From positions 170,913 through 234,912 of the forward strand of contig VXCM01000301.1 in assembly GCA_014773175.1 (NCBI GenBank): DNA of 64,000 nt, in the 5' to 3' direction. Source of the DNA: Lucifuga dentata (lineage: Eukaryota > Chordata > Actinopteri > Ophidiiformes > Bythitidae). A program made the position numbers and the translations under genes. The notes beneath the pieces were generated by a model. The model saw only the letters and a program-made list of their open reading frames with translations, had not been told where the DNA came from and did no database searches. Positions 11,101 through 25,673 of this stretch are shown here, piece after piece (position 1 is the first letter of the stretch; each line of letters opens with the position of its first letter).

Positions 11101-14100
11101 AAGATTAGCCAGAGAAGGGGAGGAAGAAAAGAGAAGGAAGTAGTGTGAGAGTGATAAGTAAAAATGCAGTGATTCAGTAACTCCTGTGAGCAGACAAGCA
11201 ATTCACAGGAAATGAGGACCCAGAACACGCTATTTCCATTTTTCTTCTGCGCTGATTGGGAACTTGAAGGTCAACAGAAAAGCCTGCCCAAAAGCACATG
11301 GAATAACTTGTTACTGCAAAAGCGGCTTACTCTTTTATTTCAAATTGAAATGCACTGGCAAAGAGGTAGAAGAGCAATTTGTGCAACAGAAGAAGTGTAA
11401 ATGAGCACGTCTATAGCGCGAGATCAGTAAGAGAAGAGATGGGTGGGTGGAGGGTGGGGTGGGGCGGTGGGTAGACACAAAGCAGATGGAGAAAAATATA
11501 GCAGAGCAAAAAAGGAGCATAAGCACGAGGAAGACAGAGTTAGGAGGAAGGAAGCCATGGGTGATGTGGTGGTGTGGGCTGCGTTAGAAAACACAAAGTT
11601 TCCCTGTCTTAAACCCCCTCCTCTGACAGGATGAGTTATGCTCTGTGCCTCCCTTCATTTATCTTTATAGTTCCCTAATGCAGCCAGATTATACAGGCCC
11701 CATCCGCAACACTGCACTCAGCTAGTGCAGCAGTAGAAAGCCTTTAAGGTGACACGCTAGGGCCAGGGCTGAACTCAGAGACAAAGTGCTTTCATTTGAG
11801 CTGATGAAAAAGGCATGATCAGACCTATTGATCTGTCTGCCTCACCAGCCACAGGCGACACTGAGCCGATTGTGCCAGTGTTTGTGGTGGGCTAATTAAA
11901 GTCTGTATTAATAGTTGCAGTAAGCCGCCAAGGCATGAAGCATGCCTGCTGCCACGTCTACCACACTAGCTGACTCACTCTCACGGCTGATTACTGCAGC
12001 CTCTCTCTCCACACCGATACACAAGTTCACGCCTGAGATTTACGGTGGTAAATTCAGAGGATGGTGTGGTGGAACTAGCTAAATGTAAGGCCATCCTCGC
12101 TGAGCAGTGAAGGTGGGATACAGAAAATTGAACTTGATTGAAACTGTGAATAAGAGAATGACTGTGCACCTTTGTTTCACACAAGCAGTCATGCACACAC
12201 AAACAACTGCAGAGACACAGCACACACACGCACACACAAGCAGACCCTTTCCATTACCCACAAACCAGCCACTCATAAAAGGAGGTAAACAACAAACAGC
12301 CATCTCATCACTTTCTGTTTCAAAAATCAGTCATCTCATTTTTCTGTTTGGTAACCGCAATAGCAAAGGCAGAGGCAGGCAGGCCACAGTCCAGTACCTA
12401 GCTAATCTGTTCTCTCTGCCACCCTTGCGTGAACCTCTCCCAAACAAACACTGTCAAACCTACAGGCCCTTGAAACAGATCCCTGTCTGAGCCCAAATGC
12501 AGGAGCCATCCTATTTTTCCCCAGGCACAAGCTGCTGGAGCAGTGGCTTTCCTGTAATTCCATCCAGAAGTAAATGCATTTGCAGACGCTTGACTTACAC
12601 ATACAGCACAGTACACATCGACAGGAACACACGCACAAACACAAATACACTGCACACGCAATCCACCAATATTCATTTACGCCCGAATGAACACACACCC
12701 AACCACTTTCCACTGGTGAAGGGGCCTAGTGGCAACATGCAATTAGAAGTGTGGCACCATTGAACCACCATTAGAGACCTCCAGATGCAAAATGCAGACT
12801 GACACATCGATCGTTTGAGACAAGGAATATACACAATAACGTGGTGCCGATGTGAATTGTGGAAGAGGGAATTAGATGTTCTGTAATCACCACCATGCAT
12901 GTAAGAATGCCATGAGTAAATCTTTAAACCATTATTATATTTAAAGCTAAGCATATTTACAGGTAGATAGTCAAGTAAAGAGAAGTTTAACATCAATATA
13001 GGTGCAGAATCAACATACTGTACATGCAAACATTACTTTTTGCTCCATGCTGCTAAACCCAAAAGTGCTCAGTGACAGAACTGATCCTCTCTTCTGAACT
13101 CTGTAAGAAATTGAACTTTGTAAGAACAGAAGCTGCAAATGCTTTTTACTGCTGAAGGAAGATCACACTGGACTTTGGGATCCAATGAGTTTCACACTGA
13201 GAACCTCTTGTCTGACCGTCATTCTTCTCTTCATTATCATCTCTGTTCTTCTGATCATCTCATTGAGCCTCTGAGGTCAAACACTGCTGATACATATTTG
13301 TGTCTGAGGTAGAAAAAGTATCTTGTGTGGTGACGGGCAGGGTTATGTTTTTAAGAGAGTTACACTGTCAGCATGTCTTTCCTCAGCTGTTTCTGATAAA
13401 TATTAAAAGTGTGTGTGTGTGTGTGTGTGTACTACCTACAGCATGTGACAATGAGCACAGCCATGCATGGTTTTGCATATATTGAATTATGCTGCTGTCT
13501 TGTATCAGGTCAAAGTGATCACATCTACTGTCAGATTATCACTGGTGATCTGACATCTATGTGGGATAAAATTATCCCACATAGATGTATAAAATTGGCT
13601 GTATAAAATTATACACAAATAAAACATGATTAGTGACAGGTCACTATGGATCCAGCAAAGCATATACACAACCTACTGTGATTTCCTATACACCCAGACT
13701 GGTAAACTGTTCAACACAGATTCCAATTTATACACTGAAATCATTTGGAATATAGGAGGCATCCTCAGAATTTGTCTTGAGCTCCTTCAAAGATGTTGGG
13801 ATATTTTTAATTTAACAAATTTCCAAACATATTTTCCTGGAGACGAACACCCATATGTACACCAGATTCAGGAAATTAGAGGCCTAAGGGAACTGTGGAT
13901 TTGAGCAAAGAAATGGGGGAGATGAGACCATCTGACTCGCTCTCCTTAGCTGACTGACTGACTTCTAATGTGTTAAAGGAACATACCAGCATTCATGCAT
14001 GTTTGAGCCCAATCCACATCCAGGTTACATTACTGACAACCATTTCCCAAAATATACTACTTTAGTGGTAAATGTTAGAATTCCAGGCTGCCATTGGTTT

Positions 14101-17100
14101 CAGTTCATTCCAGTACGCTATTAAAATCAATTTGTAGAGACTTGAAATGTGCTTGAGATACATAATCCATCACAACGAACACTATGTCAATTAGTTTTTT
14201 GTCAAAGTAACTTTATTTAACTGATACAACAGGGAGCTACATGGAAAACAATGTATGTTTCCGCCAGGAAATATAGTCCCAGGAGAAGATGACTTTTACT
14301 GAGAAATTAAAATGACAGTGCCTTTTACAATTGTGCATAAGTGTTATAAGGTGAAACACTGAATTTTAAGATGGGTGTATCACCTGAACATTCAATTTAG
14401 AAAGATTAGGGTATTTGAAAAAAAATAACTGGAAAACTAAAATACGGTTTAATATTTTGGAATTTTTTTGTCAGTAACGTAACAAAGATGTGGGTGGCAT
14501 ATATTGTGCTCAAATATACATAATTGGTGGTATTGTCATTTAAGGAAATGACATCTTTTCTGATGGAGTGACGAAAAAAGGGAAGGACAGTGATGGAAGA
14601 AGAGACAATGGTAACAGGTTTGGCAGGTGGATGGATGACAGTGCCTAAAGCAGTCTTTGACTCCAGATATATCCAGAGCAGACCTTCTGGGCCAGAGCTT
14701 AAGCTAACCAAAGAGGGCCAGCAGATCTCAAGAAGACCAAAAGAGGCATGGTTGAACCAGGAGGGCTTATAATGTGGCTATGGTGTAGAGCAATCACCTT
14801 CCCATCCCTCACAGGCTACACCAGCACAGCCCATTCACCACAGATAAAAACACCTTATTCTAACCTGACAGCTGAGGTTGAATGGTGGCAAGACTCCAGC
14901 CGAGTCCCCTGCTGCATACACAGAATTTTAATGGCTGTGAGACAAAGAACACAGGCACCGGGGCAGCTTTATAAACCAAGGCTCATTGTGCTTCCCACTG
15001 CGCCATGCTGGCATGCAATCACACAGACAGTGTTTGTATTCAGCTTTTTTCATGTATTCTTTCTCTTGCTTCTTCGTACTTTACCTCTGCTCCGTTCCAG
15101 AGAGACAGCAGAGAGTACTTTCTGCCCTCAGTGTAATCCTCAGGCACCTGTGTTTGAGTCTATGTAACTACATCCTAGTTGGCACTCAGCACAATTCTAT
15201 CAGTGAGACGCAGCGATAAAATGGAGTACCCGATTGTTGAAACATTTGTTGGGCTCTCTGTTGTTATCTGCTCTCACTCTCTATCTCAATCCATGTCTTT
15301 CTCTCTGTCTCCTTTCCTAAACATGCATATGCACGTAACCTCCCTGCTCCGTAGACCACCTCCAGTCCACCTCATAGTGCCTTGTGTCACTCAGGAAAAT
15401 TTAGTGTTGTCATTTAGCCTCTCGATTGGACTTTAACATGCGAGATGGGTCATGGTTAGCTCCTCAGATGGGGGTTATGCAACAGTCATGGCAGCGACCT
15501 TGGCTGAGTAATGGGTTGGTGAAAGGGTGTCTGGTTGGGTCTATGTGTGTGTGGGGTGGGGTGGGGTTGGGGGGTGGTGTTAAAAGCATTTTAAAAGCAG
15601 ATGAAACACCTCCCATAAGGATACACACATACACGACAATCAAATACACACATGCATGCTGGTGTGTCTTTCACTGTCACCTTACAAGTTAAGCTGAGAC
15701 CTGGGCTTGTACATTAAGGGCTGCTAAAAAGATAAACCCAAACATACACACACATACACAAAAATACAAGCGCTCACTCACACTTCCCACCCCTGAAACA
15801 CCTTCCATCCCGAAGGTCAAGCCGAGCTGTCACTCTGTCACTAGCTGCTGTCACCGTGACAACGCGCACCCTGCCGATTTACACTCCATCACTTAGAGGA
15901 GTCAAAAAACAGGCAGCGATGGAGGAAAGGATTAAGAAAAAGAGTGAACACAAAAAACGAAAGGGGAAGGCAGTGCTGAGACAGATGGTGAAAGAAATTT
16001 AGGCTTTAATGATAAAAAACAGCAAAATTGAGAAGTGGTGTCGAGGCAGGATGATGGACGAAGAGGGAGAGGAAGAGAAATGAAAAGTGAAAGGGGGGGT
16101 GTCCTCCACTACTACGCAGCAAGGTGAAGANGAGAGGAAGAGAAATGAAAAGTGAAAGGGGGGGTGTCCTCCACTACTACGCAGCAAGGTGAAGAGACCC
16201 ATTATGGCACAAGCCAAACAAGCAGACCAGGCCTGAAAGACAGGGAGGGAAAATGAAGAGCCTCTACCTACCCCTACATTCATTTAGAGTAATAGCCCAT
16301 GGATCAGCATCTGCATGCTGTGTGCAAGAGCCAGTCCATCACATCTTGATGTCTCCCCCCTCCCCTCCTGTATTTATAGCCCCTAAATCATGTTTCCCAC
16401 CATTGAGAAGGACTATACATTGTATGTATTTACTGTTACTATGAGGTGGCAATATAGGCTTCATGGGCAAAGTGTAATGTTTTGAAATGGCTCTTACAGT
16501 CAAGTTGTGCTGACAGCTCAGAGGAAGATGATGCCGGAATATGGATTTCCATGTTAAACCATGTAAAATGTTTTTCTTTTTGATGAATCATCTGCTTTGA
16601 TGTTGCTGAAAAAGTCCTCAGGTTGGCCAGTGAAACGCTGCCTCAATCCCAGCTGTGTTTAGCGGATCACCATGGGTTAATTGATGTGTAATTGATGTGA
16701 TTAATTGAGGTGTAATGTACCGTGGTGACGTGTCTGGGATCCCACTGCAGGGCCTGTGTGTGTGTGTGTGTGTNTGTGTGTGTTTGGTGTGCATGTGTGC
16801 CTATCTGATGCTACAGCAACACAATTAGAAACAGCAGCATCCAGCCGACAAATGGAGATTTAATTAGAAGTAAAGGCGAAGCACGAGGCCAGTCAATGGC
16901 CGGCAGATTGAATTATCTGGACACACGCTCCAGCGTGAAGCATAGAAATATTCACACATATTGTCAAACACACACACAAACACACAGTTTCTGTTTGGAA
17001 TTCCTACCTGTGTGCCTCACTATTCCTCTCCCGCCTGCCCCTACCTCTCTGCTGTGCTCTGTCTGTCTTGGACTATCTTTCTCTTCTTAACTCTTTCCCC

Positions 17101-20100
17101 TTTTTTCTCTACCCAGCTTAAGTTTCTCTTCTCTTTTCCTCACCATAAATACAGTTTCCTCTGTGTTTTGTGGAAGACTCCCTTTCTTGGCAACCTTGAT
17201 CTCCCCCAGTACTGTACTTTTCCTTCACTCTCTCCATTGCCTCTCATCAGTTGTCATTTCTCTCACACATTTCTCGCTGCATCCCTTCATCCCCAACTAT
17301 CTGTTGAGATGTCTCTCCATCACTGCATAGTTCCCTCCTCCATATCTTTCCCCAGTCTTTCTTCTCTCCATTCTCAAACTACTCTCTCCTTGTCTTTCAT
17401 GCTCCATTTCTGAGTCAGTAGCACTATACTGTAGTGTGTACCGAGGGATATGTCTGTGATATCCAGAAGCCTAATTAGCAAGTCCAGCTCCTGGCAGAAA
17501 ACACTGCACGCAGAGGAGCACAGGCACAAGGCCGGCGTCAATTAATGAGACCTCACACACCCACAGCCACCATTACATGCCCTCTGCAGCATCAAGTCTC
17601 TAGTTAGCTCAGCCTTGTCCGGTTTGTACAGTGAGGAAACTGCAGCTGAACAACTGTAGCGAGATGTAAGAGGGTTATGTGGTTAATCATCAAGGGATGG
17701 TCATAGCCTTGTAGAAGATAAAGCAAAGACTCTCGTCTGGCTTTGTAGCATTCAAATAAGATTTACATCTTATAGCAAGTTGTAAACACATTGCTGGGAC
17801 CAACACATCAGTGGTTCTGTGTAGAAGTGTAAGCCAGACAATATAGCACCTTCCTACTTTCTAATGGACATGGTATGTGAAATTGTCTTGTCTTAAGGAA
17901 GTCACGTTTGGAGAGCTCTTGGGCGTAAAATGCACGGGGAAATGCTCCGGGCTTTATCAGCCATTGCAGTGTGAATGTGTGACTGACATCATGGCATTAT
18001 TTCCCAGGTGTGACAGCATCCACGATTTGGAGAAAAGTAGGATTTTGCACAGCAGATCACATACACATTTTCTTTCCATTTCTTTTTTATGCTTTTCACT
18101 GGGGAGAGGTGAGATGGAGATAGGAGGGGGAGGAAAAACAGGTACAAATCTGTTCTTGATCTTTTTGGAAGCTAATTGACAATGTTTGAAAAAAAAAACA
18201 AAGCAGGAGAAAGCAACACCAAACAGATAAATGGCAGGAAGCGGGGGAGAAACAGCAAAAAACAATGAAAGCAGCATCGATAATAGCAGGCGGGCAGGTC
18301 TTTCTTTCTCAAGGCATGAGAAGGTAGGAAATAGGTCTAAGCGAATTTAGAAAGTAGGGCAAAGACTAATGGAGGAAAATAAACAAATGCGCTGCAATGT
18401 GAATTCCACAGGGCCCCAGGTCATTAGAGTTAATACTGCGCCCTATGCCATCTGCTGCAATTGTTTACACTAGTGGAGATAATTAGATCCTAATTAGAAG
18501 ATGTATGGGGGAGGAACATTATTTCACACACATTGAGATTAGAGACAATGATGATCAGAAGCACCTACAATGCTGTTGATGGAACACTGCTTATCCATGC
18601 TGGGACCTCTGAGGATGCCTCCATGAATACAGTATCCAGACCGGTCGCAATTTAATTGCTTGATGCATTAGATTGAATATGGATCTTCCTCTCCTTCCAT
18701 TAACATATAGATAGAGTTATGGTGAGTGTTAAACCCCTGTGCTCTTGACATTGTGGAACCCTGTCTGGCCCTTTTGTTTTACCATTCATATCTATGTACA
18801 GTATGTGTGTGTGTGTGGGTGTGTGCATGTGCATGGAAATATGTGCATATGCTTACCTTTGTGTGTTGTCTTTGAGATACAGACACCACAATATTATCAG
18901 GCAAAATGCATGGGCTCAAACTGCCATGTCCCATCCCTGCTCTTCTCCCCAACCAAACCCTTTGAATCTCTGAATTGAAGAGATACCACTGGCATGCTAA
19001 TAGTGTTTTGCTAGGTGTGAGGTATCAGGGCTCCTGCCATTGTAATATATGCGTGTGGAATGGCTGGTGATTGTGATTCTTATCAGTGTGGCAGAGTACA
19101 GGCGCCAAGCAGTGAGTGGCAGGGGCTGGCAGTAAATGCTAATGGCAGAGAGCAGCTGACAGAGAAAAGAATTATTATCTCCCTTCATTACATTTAGACG
19201 GCATGACTGTCTGTCTCTTCCTTCCGCCGAGCCCAGAAAAGAACAGCAATCAGTGTAAGCATTGCTTTTTTTACCTGTTTTGCAGAAGACAAACACCACT
19301 GCTTGTCAATGCATCACCCACTTGGGGTTTGGGAATCTCAAGATTCTGTACTTCAAGTTTGTGACATTGACACGTCATCGTAGATTTGCTTAAACGTGCA
19401 CAACAGCAAGTATTAGAGAAAATAAATGGGTTGAGTTGAAGGGTGTATGGAGGACAGAACAAAAACAGGTGAAGCTTTTTCATCTAATTGTGCTGGTTTG
19501 GAGTGAAGTGCAGCAAGATCCTCACCTTTGTGAACATTGGAGGGCTACAGAAGCATAGAGTGTCTGATCCTAATTGAGACCTCTGGAGTGTGAGAGCTGA
19601 CTTATGGGAGTTCGCCACATCACTGCCTCTCTCAAACACATTACAGAGAGACCCTTTGACCACTATTTTCTCCCATCATCCATGTTAGAGTACTAAGTCT
19701 AGCACTGTGATGGTGTGATAGCTACCTCATCACCCCCAAAAATCACTTCCTTCAAATGGAACCTCAAAGGCACCAGCCATCTTCACCACATCCTGACATG
19801 GTGCATCTCTGACCTGTGATGCATCCACACAGACACATGGGTCGTCTTTAACTCCTTGCTACTCATTCCCATCTCTGCAGAATAAACCCAGCCAAGCAGA
19901 CAGAAAGAAAAAAGTATGAATACAGCAGTGTGGCATTGTGTTCAGCCAGTGCTACGCCAGCAGGCAGACAAAGATCTGAACACCCTAACATTATGCTAAT
20001 GGAAGCGTTTGGCTGGTTCTTACATGACTTCCCACCACATTGCTCATCTCAATTATCAGATACAGTAACAGACCAAGAGTGAGAAGCATGTAACTCAAAG

Positions 20101-22088
20101 AAAGCAGGAAATATTCTCAGTCAGACATGCTAATTGTTATGCTTCCTCCACATGATCCTTGATAATGGTTTAGTAAGAAAAACATATAAACTCAGCGTGT
20201 GTACTTATATCTGATATGAAAGAGATGAAATTAAGGATGCTTGAGAATGAGAATAATGAATCGTGTTAGGATACACATCCTTGTAGACCACACCAGATCA
20301 TTAAAGATGTGTGTATTTCTGTTGAATGCATCTACATCTAGAGAACACAACTAACAAAGTGGAAAATGCATGCTCCAGATTTGCCTTCCATGATTTTATA
20401 TAGGTGCTATATCTATAAAATTAGCCTTTAAGTGCTTTAATCCTCTTCCTTCAAAAATGCCTGTCATCTTTTTTACCTCATAATTAATGCAAAAAGCCCC
20501 CCTTTTCCACTTGTAAAGATTGTGTCATTTTGATCTAAAAATTGCAGGCTGCCTTAGAAGCAAACCCATGCCCTCTGATCAATAGATATCACAACATTGG
20601 CACAAAGTACAGCTTGGAGCCCTGTGCCAACAATGCTATCTAATACATGACGTTAATGATGTTTTGCTTATTATATTCTTTAGCTTGCACTCGAGCTAAT
20701 ATTGCTCCTAGTGTTGCTGTAATAATATTGGTGAGGTTGTTTTTCCTACATTTGGGTTAAGGAAAAAAAGATTAAGAACTAAGCTAAAGGGAAAATCCAC
20801 CCTGTCCCATCCTGGATTTGAGCCTACAAGCCTCTTTACTCCACCCCCTCACATCCATTTCATATACAAGAAATAATGAAGCATAAGCTGAGAAAGGTGT
20901 GCTGGAGTGTTGCATTTGTGAAAGTAAAAACCAAGGTTAGCTCTAGTTTTTGGCATGGTCTTATAAATATGCAACAGAAAAAAAGAATTACAACCACAGC
21001 ACTTTTAGGCTTCACACAATGTCAGGTATATCCTGGAGGTTATAGCTACAAATTACATAAATTTAAATAGGAACACCATCTTCCATCAGGTTAATGTATT
21101 CAGAGAGCATTTTCCACTGTGTTATTGAAATGTTCCCACCATTGCTCTTAACACGCCAGCTTAAAAAAAAAAAAAAAAANTAAAAAAAAAAAAAAAAATC
21201 ACATCGGTATTTCTCTGAACTTTTTACGCCTCTGAGGACCTACAAAGCGGAGGCATTGACTGTTGTTGGCTGCAATCTTGCATTGAAATATGTGCAAACA
21301 ATAAAGCAGATATGGCATAATGTTACTGGTGCCTGAGTAACGGCATGAGTGATTTGAAGGCTTAATGCGGTCCTCCACACCATGTAGAATTATGGCCTGT
21401 GATTTACATCATAAATGTCTGTTAAATTTCCACTTTTGGAAATGAATATTGCTAAATGACAAACTGACATGCAGCCAAATGTGGAGGCTGGGGGATGGGA
21501 GTTACACTTTTTTTTTTTCCACCCATGATGGGTCCTAATTCCAGATTACTACATCTGTTACATACACATAAATACATATCAAATAGTGTTTTCCAAGCCT
21601 CATAATCCCTCGATAATCTTCATCTACAATATGAACAGTGCTAAATTGGAGGGAAGATTCACAAATGAACATATTTACATCAGTCCCATTAGTGAGCGCT
21701 AAAGAGATACTGCTCAGAAATCTGCTGTTCCAGCTTTGAAATGCCCGAAGGCACTTAGGAATTTTATTAGAAGCACTTTAACTCTCGCCATGCAATGTTA
21801 AGTAATGTGCTTTAATACACATATAATGCAGTGGATTTACAACTCTGGATATTAATAAGTCATCTGTTTTATTTATTACTACTCTTTTAGCACAGTGAGT
21901 AAATGACATGTCTAATCTTTGTCATGTTTCATGGCTGTTTGTGCTTTGCTGCATGTGTGTGTAAATTGCCAGAGGATTGCTGCAGGTGTCTGTGTACTTG
22001 ATCCTATATGCTGTGTGTAGGTGTCTTTGTGTGTGTGTTCACGTGTGAGTGTGCATGTATGATTCTATCCATGGATATGTGTTTGTAA

Positions 22089-22124
<36 letters not shown>

Positions 22125-25100
22125 CTCCAGTGAGTTCAGCCATGTGTGTTTGAATTCTTCATTACAGTAAAGTAAAGAGATGCGCTTGTACTTCACAGTC
22201 CCCTAATGACAGAGATCAAAGCGCATCATGTTCCTGGCAGTGACAAGGGGGATCATTAGCAATGGGTCAACAGGTCATCAGTAGCCAGCACACTACTCTC
22301 ATGGCAAGTTTACTCTGGTCTAAGTCTTGTGTGTGCGTGTGTGCAATCATCAGATGCTTCCCTATTGCTCTCTGATCTTTGCACAGTGTGTGGGAGGAAC
22401 ACAGGTCTCTCCTGTGGCCCATTTCCCCACAGACAAACACTGCTCTAGCGGTGAGAGCTAGCCTCATCTATTGTACCCCCTGCCTCCATCAACTCACTTT
22501 CCATCTATTACGACCCAACAGGCTGATCTTCATGGCTGAAGCTTATTGTAAAACCCTACCCTTGCTGATTCAATAGGCTCTGGAGGGTTCTGACAATGAC
22601 CAATTCACTCATGCCTATTATTCATCACAAAACCTTTCCTGCTCTCCAATAAAATCCACCACCCACCTTTCCCACTCTCTTTGGTATGCTGTAATAATCC
22701 ATCACCTCCAAATGCTGGGTTGTCCCTACTGAACGTACCACACACACATACACACACACACACACACAATCATGCTTCTCTTACAACTCTACTAAACAAA
22801 CTCTTTCTCACCTCAGAAATTGCTGTTTTGGTGCAGGTCTATTCCCTCCCTCAGCAGTTTCATATGAATTCTCCTGCTCCCTTTACGAACATTCCCTCCT
22901 GGCTCCTTTCTACCTTCCACCCTGCTCAACCACAAACTGCTCTTTTCTTATGCCAGCTCTCTCCCTCTCACCTTCAGATGCCACCCATCCACTGCCTCCA
23001 TGCCTGACTGGTTTGACAGGCCTGAGATTCAAGCAGTGGGGGATTTGATCCCTCCGTGGAGTGGAACTCTGGCAGTAGGGTCCACTCTCCAACCACCAGA
23101 TGCAGAGCCCTGAGCTGCCGATTAAAAAGTCATGAAGGCTTTTAGGGGTATGCAGTAGTGCAGTTTCCCACTCATGTGTGGATTGGCTGCCTGAAAATAG
23201 CCTTTGTGTTCCTGAGACAACAGAGAAATTACCAGAGGGGGTGGGGATGTGGGCAGAGGGGGGTTAACAGAGGAGCAGTGTGTGGGCTGCCTTGCTCTCC
23301 CCTGTGCACTTAAAGCACTCCACCAGCCCCTGCTCCATTGGATTAGACACCCACAGTCTGCATCCCTGTATGAATGTTATGTGCAGCCTTTACATGGCCG
23401 AGGTGTTTGGGGTCACAGCCAAGGTCAAGCCTTTCACACACAACCACCACTGCCCAGGCTGGACAGTAACTAGTACATTTACAAATTTGAAGCACAGTAC
23501 AACTACATTTCAGAGTAAAATAGTGTTAATAATAGATTAAAACTTACCGCTAATACTTATTTACTTTTAGCAATGAATTTTCCTTGTAATTGAGTGCTAC
23601 TACTAGTTTTATTTACATAAAGGCTTTGAGTACTTTCTCCACCATACTCTCATGTGGATGACTGTGTATTAATTGTGTAATGAATTGACTAATGAGAATG
23701 AAAAGGAGCTCTTATATCATCAACCTGAGCAGCTTGGTTTCAAAAAGTGTCACACAAATCAAACAGGTGACTATTTGCCTCCTAATGGCTGCAAGGACAG
23801 GTCATTTACAACAATACCTATATGTGAAACAAGACCTTAATGTGCTGTGAAAAAAGGCCTCCCACTATTAGTTTAGTCTTACCAACAGCACCCATCCATA
23901 CTACTGTCACAAATAGCAGCCAACCACTAATGGAATCAATAAGCCTTGCAAATATTTACAGGACAAGAGAGCCTCAAGGCAATCAATTCCAATCTATAAG
24001 ACGATGGAAGGTTCTACTGTGGCTGTGTTTCAGGTTAGAAAAATCAATAAAGACAGCTTTGGAAACAGAAAGAAAAAATAAATAACAACCTTATCATAGC
24101 AGCACCCCCTCAGTCTTTCATTCATATGCACCCTCCTTCCTTCCACCAATCTGACCCTTGCACTGTTTGCTCCTTTTTTTTTTAACAGCAGTCCAAGTTT
24201 GACATCACCGACTGCGTCTCCCAGCAGGATCTGGAACCACAGGGAGTGCACCCAGCATGGTAGTGAGACAGCTTTTGAAGGAGAGAGCAGCTAGTTGATG
24301 TGACAGGCGGTTGAAAGCCTGGGCGATAACAGCATTTACTTCTGGAAGTCTTAACAGGTAGAAAGGTAAGGGAGGGGGGANCAGGCGGTTGAAAGCCTGG
24401 GTGATAACAGCATTTACTTCTGGAAGTCTTAACAGGTAGAAAGGTAAGGGAGGGGGGAAAATGGAGGGGTGAGAGGGCCAGGCAAACTCTCTGGATAATA
24501 GGATATAAAAACAATGTTGCTGAGTTTCTGCATACATTCACAAGCAAAAAAAAAGGAAGGCAGGCTGAGTGATGGAAAAGAAAGCACGGATGGAGTGCAG
24601 AGAATGAGAAGTAGGGTATATTAAAAACAGATTGCTTCCATTTCTCTCTGGGGGCAGATTTTTTTATGCACAAGGTTGTAATCCCTAGTTTATGTTCTGT
24701 AGTAACTAGCCCAATAAAATTCATCAACCCAGCGCATAAAAAGTGAATAAAACAGTGTATATAAAAGTGTGTCAGGGCGGCACGCAGATATACAAGTCAA
24801 GACCGCCCAGAGTGATTGCTGATTTATTGATGCATTGACACCAGGTAGTGCATTGACGAGTTCAGCAACTTCTGATAAAGGCAATAATACTGTGTTTTTT
24901 CTATCACGGATTTACAGGCCTCACCTGGTTTCCTGGTCTCCTGCCTAATGAGCAGGTAGTTGCAGGGAGAGAATGCACGGAGCGGAAAAGGCTCTCGCTC
25001 TGATGCTTCTTGCTGTGTTTTCATTCTCTCATCCACAGTATTCCTGGAGAGAATGATCAGAAAAAGCTATAGCTTCTGCCAGAGGCTATCAATGTCTCTT

Positions 25101-25619
25101 TAACAACTCTTCCCTCTCTCTATGATCACATGTGGGAGACTATGTGTGTGCATGTGTTAAATAGCTGTAAAATTGCTGTGGGCTGGTTTTTAGCATAGGC
25201 AGACCGCTTTTAACAGCTTGAAGGCTATACAAATACTGGCTTTACAAGGGTATACAACAGGGCTATCATTAAGAGCAGAACTACATGTCATAGTACATGC
25301 AAGCCACTGCCCTAGGGCATGAAAACCGAAGTACCTGGTGGACTGCTTCATCACCTAAAGTGCCTGACTCAAAGTATGTGTGTCACAGCAGAGATAAATC
25401 AGGCAGATATGTGCATAAATCTGTTCCACCATGGTTTATGTTTTGCACTCTATGCATCATGCAGATATGAACACTGCCTGGCCTACTCTTTGAAAAATGA
25501 CTGTATCCTGATCTGATAGATATTTTGCCGCACGGCTCAATTAATTGAATTTTTCAAGTGAGCTGTGAGAGGAATCCATAAAACAGATCAAACTGAAAAC
25601 ACACTGGACACCATGTGCT

Positions 25620-25673
<54 letters not shown>

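Larger units (their letters stand above)
11044..13972 (-). other. sdk2 intron 1, segment next to exon 2
   Basis: Non-coding, starting from the exon 2 acceptor. It holds a G-run block (11441-11471), scattered CA-rich stretches (about 12190-12240 and 12590-12660), a TG run (13409-13430) and two overlapping hairpins (13529-13588). No open frame here has coding character. Confidence 0.7.
14544..24303 (-). other. sdk2 intron 1, segment 2
   Basis: Non-coding. It contains a G-quadruplex motif (15553-15574), an N-separated duplication (16067-16195), a TG run with N (16755-16783), a pyrimidine-rich tract (16985-17413), an adenine run with N (21163-21198) and a TG run (22091-22122). TAATTA-containing blocks at 16.6-18.5 kb are possible regulatory DNA. 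The rest shows nothing I can name. Confidence 0.65.

Noticed and set aside
14748..15167. 139-codon plus-strand open frame
   Set aside because: No domain or repeat match. The sequence is ordinary intronic DNA.
16961..17413. 150-codon plus-strand open frame
   Set aside because: It is explained by the pyrimidine-rich tract. Composition is Ser/Leu/Phe/Pro low complexity, with no domain and no splice context.
23025..23060. tRNA B-box-like GATTTGATCCC
   Set aside because: No matching A box or cloverleaf could be drawn around it.
24182..24727. 181-codon minus-strand open frame
   Set aside because: It runs through the N at 24381 and its duplicated flanks, so its length is an artefact. No domain is recognisable.
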